DNA from: Paracyclopina nana
Lineage: Eukaryota; Arthropoda; Copepoda; Cyclopoida; Cyclopettidae
DNA length: 64,000 nucleotides
Direction: 5' to 3'
NCBI GenBank assembly: GCA_019096065.1
Contig: JAGUCH010000006.1
Coordinates: forward strand, 3,678,001 to 3,742,000
Below, piece by piece: positions 47,938-58,400 of the stretch. Position numbers and translations under genes: made by a program. Below the pieces are notes generated by a model. That model did no database searches. It saw only the letters and a list, made by a program, of their open reading frames with translations, and was not told the origin of the DNA. The stretch's first letter is position 1. The number at the start of each line of letters is the position of its first letter.

Positions 47938-48414
47938 TTTATAAGTTTTTATACATCCAAGTCAATAAATTGGTTAAAATATTGTTATGAGTGAGGAGTC
48001 TATACTAATTGTGAAGACAAAGCTTGCGGTATGAGAATCAGAATGAAGAGAACTGCAGCAGGGAGCCTGTCGGCCTACGGGTTGACCTCCCGCGCGCTCG
48101 CGCACGCCTCTGGGCGCACCATTAAAGGAAGTAAACTAGTTGCACGAGCACAGATGTTCTGCGGCACAGTAATGACTTCTGCTAGCTTTGCAGGCCCGTC
48201 CGACATAGCCTAGTTCCGAGTAGTGGCTTGATAAGTCATTGCAGTATATCTCGACCTACCACAGAACTTGTATATTAACCGCCTTCTTAGAGCAAGCTAT
48301 AGTAGGTAGAGCAATGGAAGTTGAGCATAATTTAAAAGCAATGTAGCTCTCATGAGAATGAAGACATCAGGGTCTTGCCATTGTTTACTTTAAGGTGACA
48401 TACTAAATTGAGCT

Positions 48415-49604
48415 TTATTGGAACTGACGAGCAATAATTAGATCTCGGACAAACTTGTTGCCATCAGTCATAGCAGGTACATGATCATTTTGAGATTCTC
48501 TCATCATTTGCTCAAACCTTTCTACAAGCTTTTTATCATGCTTTGGCAATTCTGCTGGCTCATTCATGTCAAGGGCTAAATTATGTAGCACAAAACTGGC
48601 AAATATGGTTGCTTGGCTAGTTTCTTGCTTGTCTTTTCTTAGCCCATAAAGCATGGCAGGAAAACGTTTTTTCCACACACCAAATGCATGTTCAACTTTT
48701 ACTCGGACTTTCTTAAGAGCATCATTGAACTTCTTCTGTGCATCAGTCTCAACTCGGTCATCCCTGATTGGGACAAGCAAAGTCTTCTGATTTTGGAATC
48801 TGAAATGGCCAACTTGTTTCACTAAATCAAAGTATTGAAAAGAATTTTTGCTTACCCTTCATCACCTATTATAAACATAGGGTATTTTGGATTGAATTGT
48901 GATTCAAGCAGGGCTTTAAGATGACTCTCATTGTAGATTCGGCTATCATGGGCTGATCCTGGATTTTTGCAGACTGCCCAACGAAATTTCAAATTGTCAT
49001 CAACAACAGCACAACTGTTCCAAGCAAAATAGCCTTTTCTTGAGTAAAACTTGTTCACTAGAACTTTGTCCACGAATTTGGGCTTTGATATCTTAATCAA
49101 AGAGCCATCAATCACACCTATTATGCCAGGAATGCCACAATCTTCAAAAAATCTGCTAGCAATAAGTTTCTGCTCTTCTTGATCCGGAAACTTGACATGA
49201 TTGTTCATTTCATTAGCAATGATTTTGGCAGTATCATTAACAATTCGACCAACTGTAGCCACACTTAGTTGTATAGTGAAATGAGTAGAAACACATCTCA
49301 AGAAAGAATTTGACCTCAGGAAGTTCAGAAAGGTTGACAGCACCAGTAAAGCAGGAACTGGAGCATCTTTTTTCTTTCTTTTGGTGAGCTTGGGCCCAAA
49401 AAGTCTCAAAACATGTAGAAATCCTTCTTTTGAAAATCCATGGTGTGATTTAAACTCGCGATCATTGAAAAACTCGAGTGGATTAGCTTGATCTCTCACA
49501 ACTCTCCTTGGAACACTCACAGCCTCAGAATCTGCACTATCTTCTACAGTCGAAAGGTTCTCAATATTTTCAAGATCAATAAGAAAGCCAAGCTCCAAAG
49601 ACAT
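48415..49604 (-). CDS. Harbinger transposase (DDE_Tnp_4, HARBI1-like)
   Basis: Catalyses cut-and-paste transposition of the surrounding element. Two exons, 49604-48856 and 48799-48415, join in phase 2 (GAT GAA GG|A TTC) across a 56-bp intron and give 377 residues. The catalytic triad is visible: Asp166 in GVIDGSL, Asp220 in GSAHDSRI and Glu286 in KVRVKVEHAFGVWKKRFP. Family blocks GFSKEGFLHVLRLF, NKFYSRKGYFAWN and GDEGFQNQKTLLVP lie in the expected order. The poly(A) signal AATAAA overlaps the TAA stop (48419-48414 on the minus strand). All three catalytic residues are kept and the frame is unbroken. Vertebrate HARBI1 is a domesticated relative, but the intact terminal repeats show that this copy still belongs to a transposon. 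Confidence 0.93.
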
Positions 49605-49783
49605 GATGATGAAGCTTATTTTCAAAAAACTACAGCTGTTGATGCTAACTTGTTTGGGGAACCAGTTAAGGAGGGTACCTGAATTGATTAAGCAACCTAA
49701 TAGCCTTGCTTACCTGAGTTGGGCAGGTACCTTAAAGTCGCTGCCTGACTTACCTTAATCTAGGTTTATGAGAACAAGCTATT

Positions 49784-51867
49784 GAGTAGGTAGCTTTTCA
49801 TTAGTTGGCCACTGAGGAATTTGAAGAAGAAACGCAATATATTCTCTTGAGGAGCCAACGTTGACTTTTTTTTGCTACCTCAAGACGAATTAACTTGCTC
49901 GTGCGCATGATGGTGACAGCATTTTTTCCATGGCTCCTCTTATTCATTCCTGCGAGAATAGTAGTATTTTTTCAGTGTTTGACCTCAATACCATTTTGTC
50001 CATCCAGGATAAAGAGTTTCTTTTATCCTGAGAGCGCAGACACAAGCTCAATATTTGTGCAGCCAGACTTGTCTTGCTCATTCTAGTTGCTGTTGGTTCT
50101 CTTTTTTGGGGGGCTTCATCAGCAGGATTATCACGCATAAGTTGGGGCTAACGTCCAGTAAAAAAAGGCCTACTACAAATACAAACTAATGGGATATAAT
50201 TACGAGAACAGCTAACGAACCTTCGCGCTCCAAAGGAAAATATTGGTTTCAGCTGATGTATTGTTGGTTTATTTGTTTTGACTTTGTGCGCTACCAGACT
50301 CTCCTTCAAAATAGCTAGTGACATTGGGTGTTTTCAAGAAGAATTTGATGCTTTTTTTGGCCAACAAATACTATTTTTGCTATTTAGTCTGCAAAGAAGT
50401 TTTGTATTTTTTTTCTCATCTAAGCTTTGATGTGCCTTTTTGCTTTGTGGTGGAAGGCTTGCCTCGAAAATGTTGCGAAATTGGGCAAGTTAGATAAGTT
50501 TTGCCCTCAGAACTGTGGCTAAAAAAGCCCTGGAGTTAAGCAAGCAACTTCAACTTTTGGGATGTTGTACGGTGTTTTTGCACCAATCGAGCTAGCTTGC
50601 TCTTCAGGAATTTCCTAATAGAGAAGAAGCAGCCTAAGTAAGAAGAGTCTTTAGAAAGCATCACCTTTCAACATCTGCTCGGCTACGCGGCGAGGACCAC
50701 ATTCCACTTTTTCCCCCTGGATTTTGGTAAGCTATGTTTTTGTCAGGTGTTCGACCAAAGAAAGTCGCTTATTTGCCCGAAAACCTGAATTCTTTGGCTG
50801 CTTTTTTGAACCTACACACCACATTGAGGCCAGAATGGACAAAAACACCGAGAAGGTCTGCTACTTCTAACCATCCTTTTCACACAGCAGCTATTCTGGT
50901 TTCTTTTTTTCGAGAGATCATCGTGGGCTACAAGCTTTATGATTTCTAATAATTTATAGTAATTGAAAACTCTATAAAATGCAGTTAGGTACATAAATTT
51001 AATTTTCACCCCTAGTTTGATGGTTGGAACTTTTTGGGCCAATTTAACGCTACCTTTAATGAACTGATACGAGCCTTAAAAGTTGAAATGATAAAAAGAC
51101 AACTACTGAAAAAGCTTGTATAAAAGATTGAGCGTTTGTTCGATGATAAATGAGCGCTCCAGCCTGATTTTTAAGGTTTGCCTTAGGGCTTTTCTTCCCC
51201 ATATCGCTGCCTTTCTCGAGTTGAGGATTGTCAACCAGTTTTACTTTACATAGCCTAGAACTCGGCGGATGGTGCAAAGTGGCTGAAAAAAGTTTTCCCA
51301 TGTCATGTTTTGGGGCAACAATTTCCTCCATCTTCAGACAGTTTTTCTTGAGCCCAGTGACGAAAAAAAGTTCAATATTTTTCTTTTTCTTCTCCCTTCT
51401 TCTTCCCTCTTTTCCACCTTCGCGTCCTTTCTACATTTAATATATAACGGACACATCATTGAGATCATTTTCCACTTATCATCGTGTCGTATAGTGCAGT
51501 GTAAAGGCAAATTCTACTGATCTTTCAACCATGCAAAGATGAAAGCTGACTTTCTTGCAAGCTAAAGTGACGTCTCTCTTCAGCCTCTATAACTACATGT
51601 AATCGCGTATTCTCAAAATTTCTTCATTGAACCATACACTTTTTAAAAAGGCTTCTTTCAATCAGAATCTCCACGTTGTTATTCATAGCACTTTTTTTAT
51701 TGCCAGCAAACTTTAAAATTATTCAAGACACGATGAATGATCCAACATTTCTCCTTTTCAATTATTGTATTTTATTGACAATGATTAATATTTTTGACAT
51801 ACACAAAGCAACACTTGATAGTCAAAATGTCTTACAAAGGTATTCCACAATAGCGCCCGAAATGCAA
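49784..51867. other. spacer right of the Harbinger
   Basis: No supported gene. A plus-strand stretch at about 50671-50728 lies between TTTAG and a GTAAGC donor and is open in several frames, but it is only about 20 codons long and not recognisable. Confidence 0.35.
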
Positions 51868-51901
51868 TTTATTTTCATTCCTTTCCAATACTTTGGTATA
51901 G

Positions 51902-52129
51902 TCAAGGCTTTGGTTGTGAGCCTTTCTGATTGTCACCAGAATGAGTCGAGGCCTCGTCTTCTTCTTCCTCTTTGCTGCTGTCTTGTCTAACAAATTCACG
52001 ATTTTCATTGATGATGCCTCTGTCTTGCAAGTCCTGGATAATTTTCTCTGCTTCTGATTCTTCGACTGTGTTTGCCCAATCGTTTGAGGACATTGTCCTC
52101 ATCACTTCAGGAAACACGAATCCTGCCAT
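51902..52129 (-). CDS. small single-exon gene, acidic 75-residue protein
   Basis: Not recognised. ATG at 52129 opens 75 codons ending at 51902. The N-terminal half (FVFPEVMRTMSSNDWANTV, then a likely helix EAEKIIQDLQDRGIINEN) looks folded. The C-terminal third is acidic and disordered (SSKEEEEDEASTHSGDNQKG). There is no signal peptide or membrane segment. On the minus strand TATAAAAG lies at 52189-52182 and a TTAGT initiator has its A near 52155, 34 bases on and 26 bases before the ATG. AATAAA follows the stop at 51873-51868. Promoter, frame and poly(A) signal in correct order are strong support for a compact expressed gene. A processed retrocopy is unlikely, as no poly(A) tract follows. Function is unknown. 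Confidence 0.6.
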   Translation of the reverse strand: MAGFVFPEVMRTMSSNDWANTVEESEAEKIIQDLQDRGIINENREFVRQDSSKEEEEDEASTHSGDNQKGSQPKP

Positions 52130-52181
52130 ACTTGCTGCAGCTTTTTTGATAGACTAACTCGAATCAAAAGCTGACCCCCAA

Positions 52182-52189
52182 CTTTTATA
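52182..52189 (-). promoter_or_regulatory. TATA box of the small acidic gene
   Basis: TATAAAAG on the minus strand, followed 34 bases later by a TTAGT initiator. This spacing is slightly long but within the usual range. It lies between this gene and the 3' end of the phosphoglycerate mutase gene, which is transcribed in the same direction. Confidence 0.6.
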
Positions 52190-52534
52190 TGGGCAAAACA
52201 CGCCACGAAAGCTTCATGTGATCTGCAGAAACTGGATTCACAACCTTGAGACTAGTAGTAAGACTTGGAGGCTTGCCTACAATTTCATTATAGAGGAAAG
52301 TCTCAGACGAGTATCGCATATTCTTTCAAAAATAAGAAGCTTGCTTCGATAAGAGCTGCCAAGTATGCAAATGAAGTCATCATCAGTGCGCAAAGCTATA
52401 AATGTTCTGCGTTGTTGATGTTACAGCAATAATCATGCACCAAATGAGTGATACGGAGAACGAAAAAAAAAGCTGCCATGAACTTGACTGATGCCCAGAT
52501 GAAGTCTGATGAGTACATGTGAACTTTTTTATTG

Positions 52535-53566
52535 TCATTTTTTGCTGCCGATAGAGGCTACCTTGTCTACGGCTTTTTTCACCGTCTCCTCATCAGCAAG
52601 GTACTTTTTGTCGCTCACAGGTTTCATGCTACTCTTGTCCAGCTCATAAATAAATGGTATTCCAGTGGGCAAATTCAGCTTGTTGACTTCCTCATCAGAC
52701 AGCCCTTCAAGTTCCTTGACAAGGCCACGTAGTGAGGTACCGTGGGCAACTATCAGGACGTTGAGGCCGCTTTTGATGCTAGGTACGATAGCTGACTCCC
52801 AAAAGGGTTTGGATCTCTCCAGCAAGTCTTTCAGCGACTCGGTCGCAGGGATTTCTTCGGTGATTTCTCGGAAGGCCTCGTTATCAACTAAAAATAGAAG
52901 AAGACACGTTTCAATGTTTAAGAGTTTGAAGACAAGAAAATCCGGAAAATCTAGCCGAGAGTTCAAGATTTTTCTAGGTTTGTCTATGACGTCGCCTTTT
53001 TTCAACGAGTATCATTTACCAATGTCACGGTAGCAAGGGTGATTTGAATCCATGGGAGGTGGAGGTACATCGAAGCTCCTCCGCCAAATCTGAACCTGGT
53101 CTTTGCCGTGCTTTTCCGCCATTTCAGCTTTATTGAGGCCTGTCAGGGCTCCGTAATGCCGCTCGTTTAGCCTCCAGTGGCGCACGATCTTGGCCGGTGG
53201 GCTGTTGTTGCAGTGGCTCAGAATGATGAGTGCTGTGTCGTGGGCTCGCTTCAGCAGTGATGTAAAAACAAGGTCAAAGGCCGGTAAATTTTCGGCCTTA
53301 ATGGCCTCTCCAGCCTTATGAGCCTCTTGGACTCCATTGTCACTTAATGGAACGTCAACCCATCCACAAAATTTGTTGTCCTTGTTCCAAGCCGATTCAC
53401 CGTGACGGACACAAACGAGCTTGAACGTTTCAGGCTTCATTGTGAGGCCGCCGTTTTTGACCTCCAAAAGCACTTGAGTCGAAAGCTGACGCGGTGATGT
53501 GCATTTGTGGAGCATGCGCGTGCCACAAATTCTTCCACAAGAGATTCTCGCAGCTTGATTTAGCAT
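52535..53566 (-). CDS. PGAM: phosphoglycerate mutase (2,3-BPG-dependent), N-terminally extended
   Basis: Interconverts 3- and 2-phosphoglycerate in glycolysis and gluconeogenesis. Two exons, 53566-53020 and 52887-52535, join in phase 1 and give 299 residues from the first ATG. The histidine phosphatase signature LVCVRHGESAWN with the catalytic His, CGWVDVPLS, the ERHYGALTGLNK block with the acid/base Glu, and the second-histidine block LIVAHGTSLRG are all present. The C-terminal half (FWESAIVPSI, LNLPTGIPFIYELD, DEETVKKAV) is typical. Animal PGAM1 starts where Met43 lies here (MKPETFKLV). The first 42 residues have four Arg, one Lys and no acidic residue before position 36, like a mitochondrial presequence. 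The first ATG has a weak context (C at -3) and Met43 a good one (A at -3), so both forms may be made. Confidence 0.95.
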
Positions 53567-54581
53567 AAGTCTAGAAACAAACGTTGTTTGTTTACAGCTA
53601 GAAAGTGAACACTGTCATTTGACGAAAAATAACAATACTAATTTCACTTGCGCTCATTTTACGCGTAAAGTCGTAAACTGCCGTAACACGTAAAGTCAAT
53701 ATTGTTTTTACGGAAGATTTATTTTTACGCTCACGCAACCTCACCTCTTTTTAGAAGCAACTCTAAATTAAAAAATCATGCAAACACTATTATGAAGGTT
53801 TTTAAAGAAAAGAAGCAATATAAGAAATTAGATTCAATTTGAGTTGGAGAATAACGTCAATTATAAGCACTTATCTTTGATCTGGATTCGTACAAAATAG
53901 CCACTTATTGAAGATCTTATCATATAAATTCGAAATACAAACATTGAAGGAGATTAATACTTGGCAGTCCTGGAAAACATTATAGTCAGTGATTTATGCA
54001 GGATGGCTTTTTTGTACTCTTAAGCCATGACCCAAATGATACGTAGCTTTAGTCTGTTTGCCCACATATTCATAATCCCATGCCACAATTCTAAATTGCT
54101 GCCTCCAACAAAGGTAAAAATGCGTCAAAATGTTGAGAAAAAGGCACTCAGCATAAAAGGCTGCTGCACAATCTTTTTTCTCTATCTTTTTTGAATATTT
54201 CAAATCAAACTAATGAGCGCTTGTCAGAAAGTGGAGAATTTCAAAGCCGATTTGACCAGTTTTTTCGGGCACAATTTGAAGATGACTATTTAAGGCAAAA
54301 GTCAAGCATAGACTATAGAGGTATGCCAGCGTTGACCGCCGACCAATTTGAATGCTGCACATAGGCGTAGTGCAAACGTCATCATGCAGCATCGTACACA
54401 TGTTCATGTACATGATCCGACCCTGCATGCATGCCGGCCAGCGGCCCATTCTTGCAAGTCGGAGGTTTCTCGCTATACGCTACACTCGCGGAAATTATGG
54501 GCTACGAAAAAAATGATTGCCGTGCATGATTTTCCGATGGCATGTTAATGTGCCGCAATTACGTCCGATGTCGGACAACCA
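53567..54581. other. phosphoglycerate mutase promoter and spacer
   Basis: Immediately upstream of the phosphoglycerate mutase gene lie two copies of CGTAAAGTC (about 53665 and 53690) in a run of similar ACG-GTAA words, possible factor sites. The rest is AT-rich, with no gene. Confidence 0.35.
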
Positions 54582-54866
54582 CCCAACCAGAAATTTTCCT
54601 AAGTTTTCTGAAAGTTATTGTAACGTGTTAGCACTCCTTCGTTTTACCCAGGTTGAGTTTATGTCATTATGTAACATTAACTTCCATACCACCTAAGTAA
54701 AAAAATTGGAAAAAATCGAATGTGACAAGGAAAATGGGTGTTTTCGATTTTACCTAGGTGTCAAGGCAGTTAATGTTACATAATGACTAAAACTCAATGT
54801 TGATAAAACGTATAAGTTTTACTGAGAGTTTTTTTGGCGTATGAGGGCTCAGAATTTCTGGTTGGG
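54582..54866. mobile_element. 285-bp MITE
   Basis: The ends CCCAACCAGAAATT and AATTTCTGGTTGGG are inverted copies. Further inside, GTCATTATGTAACATTAACT matches the inverted GTTAATGTTACATAATGAC, followed on both sides by a CACCTA(A/G)GTAAAA block. There is no coding capacity. No unambiguous target duplication is visible, so the superfamily is undetermined. Confidence 0.7.
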
Positions 54867-55421
54867 CACTGAATTTTCTCACACAACACGCGCATTTGAT
54901 TCAAGCTCCCACAAAAAAGGAACGAAGACGTCTTAAAAATACGAGAGCGGGGTGAAATTGAAAGAAGCTAATTACCCCCATCCTAATACCTCAGAAAAAA
55001 GTGAAAAGGTACTCTTGCGTAAAAATGGAACACGGCATTAGCTGTTAATCTGAAAAACCTCCCTCCATCTACATTTTTAACGCATTTTTTATCTTAAGCA
55101 GCAAAGTAAACGAACTCACTTGGCTGATAAGGCAAATCAATTCATGTTGCAGTGCTTCTTTTAATTTTATCTCGCGTTGTAATGTCGGCGAGTGTACTTC
55201 TCGTGAGCTAAAGTTGTGTGGGGAATGGGCACCTGATCTTGCTGCTTACTTTGGAATTGGGATTCTCTTCTAGTGGAGGAGCTGAGTTCGTTCTACGTTC
55301 CTTCGTTCGGCGGCCAGCGTTTTTCATTTCAGTCAGGCTTCACTCTCTCCAGGCAAAAGATATATAGGCTGCGGCAGCAGTTGCGTATGTACCAGGAAAA
55401 ACAGTGAAGCCCCAGCTCAAG
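54867..55421. other. upstream region of SWAP-70
   Basis: Presumed promoter and 5' UTR of the SWAP-70 homologue. TATATAGG at 55361 lies 61 bases before the ATG. No well-spaced initiator is seen, so its role is uncertain. Confidence 0.35.
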
Positions 55422-58400
55422 ATGGCCAATTTGCTGCTGGACAGTGTTGAAAATGCCATTTGGCACGCCTTTGACTATTTGGCATTGGAGGGAGATGGCA
55501 CGGCTACTAAGCTCAAACTTAAGGTAAAGAAAACAAGGTCATATCTTGCTTATGCTGCTATTATTAATCCATCCTCTTTGGGGGGAAACTTGAGCATCAC
55601 CAATGCTCATCACGGGTGATTAGTGGATCAAGGACATGCGCATGCCAATGTGCGATGATGGTGCAGCAAAAGCACTTTTAATAGTAGCATTGTCTCGGCC
55701 TTGGTTTTTGCCCAGTCTTCTTGAAGGTTTTGAATGTCACGCTTGTTTGAAGCTAAATTAAGCAAGCATGCTATAGGGGTGAAAAACTGCATAATTTTTT
55801 TCCATTTGAATCGAAGTTTCGGCTGCTGGGTGGTGCTTTTTTGCCGCATACCACTGACTTTTATTAATGGGTGTTTTCGAGGCAAAAATTCAGGTGTACT
55901 TTTATGGCTGCTGCGAGTGGCCATCAGCCCATAATTTATGACATTATAAGGACACATTTCTGCGCCGAGATTGCGAATTTGATCTAAGATAATTATTCAT
56001 TCGTTGGCCAGGGCAAGCAATAATATATACCCCCTATTCTTATCTAATATCTTCTGTCCTCGCGTCCCTTTTTATCAAAATGACATCATTAAACAGAAAT
56101 GCCACATGCAGTGAATGTTTATGGTGCACGCATCTCATTAATTAAGCCCGTTCGTGATTGAGATTTCTCTTTTCGCGTCGTGCATTTGGAATAAAAACGC
56201 ATCAATGCAATGGCTGGCAGCAAATAATAGTGGGACATTTTCTAGTCCACCAGGCACCAAAATTTGGAAGATCCGGTGGAAGATCGCGCGCGGTGGTCTT
56301 CCCCTTCCTGAAGACAATCTGTTGTTATGTACTAGCATTGACATTCCCCTGACAGGATATTTTACAAGGATAAAAGCTGTAGCATTGCGAGCCATCTGCT
56401 TTTTGCTTGTGATGCAGATGAGTAAGGCCCCACATTTTTTTGCACCATCATGCATCCTACTATTGTACACCAACAATTACCTTGTACTCACATTTGACCC
56501 GGAATATTTCAATGCATTTCTGCAATGCAATTCTCTGTGCTGACATCATTAAAATTATGCATAGCAGCATTAACAACCGAGTTTGACTTGAAAAGCCCAT
56601 CAAATGTGGCAGCATGTCCGCGAGAGTGGCATTGTTTTGACATCTCCAGATATAAAACTTCAATGCCGATTTAAAAATCGAATCACAGCAGCGAGGTTAC
56701 AATTCCATCATAAGCCTCATCAGCTCAAGATAATTGTGGGTCTACCTTGAATGACTCGTCAAAACGAGCTGCTGTCAAAGAGCATCATCTCTTTCAATTC
56801 TGAGCAGGAACGCGATGTAGTATTTTATGACTCTGTCACGTTTCGCCCTTTTTGATATCCATATGGATGGGTTGGTCAAGCAGAATTATCATACTATTGG
56901 CAAAATGGCAGATAGCTAAGGAGTGCCTGAGCGTGAATATTGCTGGCCAAAATCTACATTTCTTCACGCACACCATAAATAACAGCCAGGGTCGCGTAGA
57001 CGTGAGCAATAATGATATTCCCCCCGAAGGGAAACTGTTTGAAAGACAAATAACGCGAGATTCCTCAAAGTAGATTGCTAAACTCCGAAGAAGGTTGATT
57101 TGGTGGTGAGATATGCCAAAATGGGTGGCGCCAAACTGCGCATAAAACCAACAGAAGTAGATAGTGGCCAAGGTAATTGAGCCTCTTTTAGATCTTTATT
57201 TTTGACTGCCACTCGATAAAAAGAGTTCCAAATAAGATAACTCGCGAAAACGGCCTGTTTGCTCACACAAGTTAAAAGGCAAATACAGTTCTTTTAGAAT
57301 ACTGGCTTTTATTGCTACAAAACCACTACAAATCCAAGCTAAGTGGGCTTGAAAATGTTTAACTTTTCGAGTTGACTAAATATAAGCTAGGGTGCGTTCA
57401 CATTTTTAACATCATGTTGGCGTAATGATCTGGCTCAATCCAGGAAGATTTGGGCCAATTTTTCATCTTAGGGCAGCTGCTATCCTTGATTGGCGCTATT
57501 AACCCCCCGGAATAAATCTTGAAATATTTTGCTCGGGCAATTAACTGCAGCCATTTATTTAGAGTCACACTCATTTTGCTCGCGTGACATTTGTAATCGA
57601 GTTTAAAAAGTGCATATGCATTATGCACCATGCGAAATTGCCAATTCACGATCACGCGTGCAATGCATTATCCTACATACTACTATATTGTAGTATCTTT
57701 AATAATGTGACTTGCAAGCAGTTGTAGTTCATGGTTGATGCATGCACCAGTTAGCTCTGACAATATCAGCTCCAATCTGACATCTTTGGTATGTGTCAGG
57801 ATGCTTGCTGTAAGCGAATTTAAATGGTCTTTTTTGCATACAATCAAAAGGTGGACATGCTAACCTTGAATTTGGTGGTCTTAAGAGTAAACAAGTCACT
57901 ATATTGTTGCAGTAGCAGCATTTCTGGTATAAGCACTCAGTTTACTTGACTATCATGGAGGCCAGCAGTACTTAATTAATTTAGACAATTTTCAGTCATT
58001 ACCATAAGTATGTTTGCGCCGAAATTTATGGCCGCATTAACTATGCCAGGCTCAGTTGGATGGAATTTCAAGTTTCGAGCTGAGGTGCGCCAAAAATGTG
58101 CAATCTCTCACCACCTCAAAGCTGATATGCAATGATCAATAACTTCAAGAAGTACTCAGAACAATGGTAGAATAATGATTAAGCTCCCTTCAGGGGACTG
58201 ATGAATTTTGGGTAATTTTAACGCCATCCCTATATTCACAATTATTCGTAAAGAAGGCGCACCCAAAAGGTTACTGCTTCTCTTCATATAAGAAGCATGG
58301 CAAGGCAGAAATTCAAATGTCACACACCTATATTTGTCTCGTTTTTTCGACCATCATCATCTTCTTCTCTTGAGATTGTCGTAGTAGCTGTGGTAGCCAA

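Larger units (their letters stand above)
44892..49780. mobile_element. complete PIF/Harbinger DNA transposon
   Basis: The element is 4889 bp. It begins and ends with the 17-bp inverted repeat AGCTTGTTCTCATAAAC (44892-44908 and, inverted, 49764-49780), and is flanked by ATT on both sides (44889-44891 and 49781-49783), a 3-bp target duplication as expected for this superfamily. Subterminal motifs of the form AGGTAAG/CAAGGC recur within the first 80-100 bases of both ends. It carries the two genes typical of autonomous Harbingers: a Myb/SANT-like accessory gene (plus) and a DDE transposase (minus). These converge, with poly(A) signals at 47964 and 48419. Both genes read through without stops or frameshifts, and terminal repeats and duplication are identical, which suggests a recent insertion. 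Confidence 0.92.
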
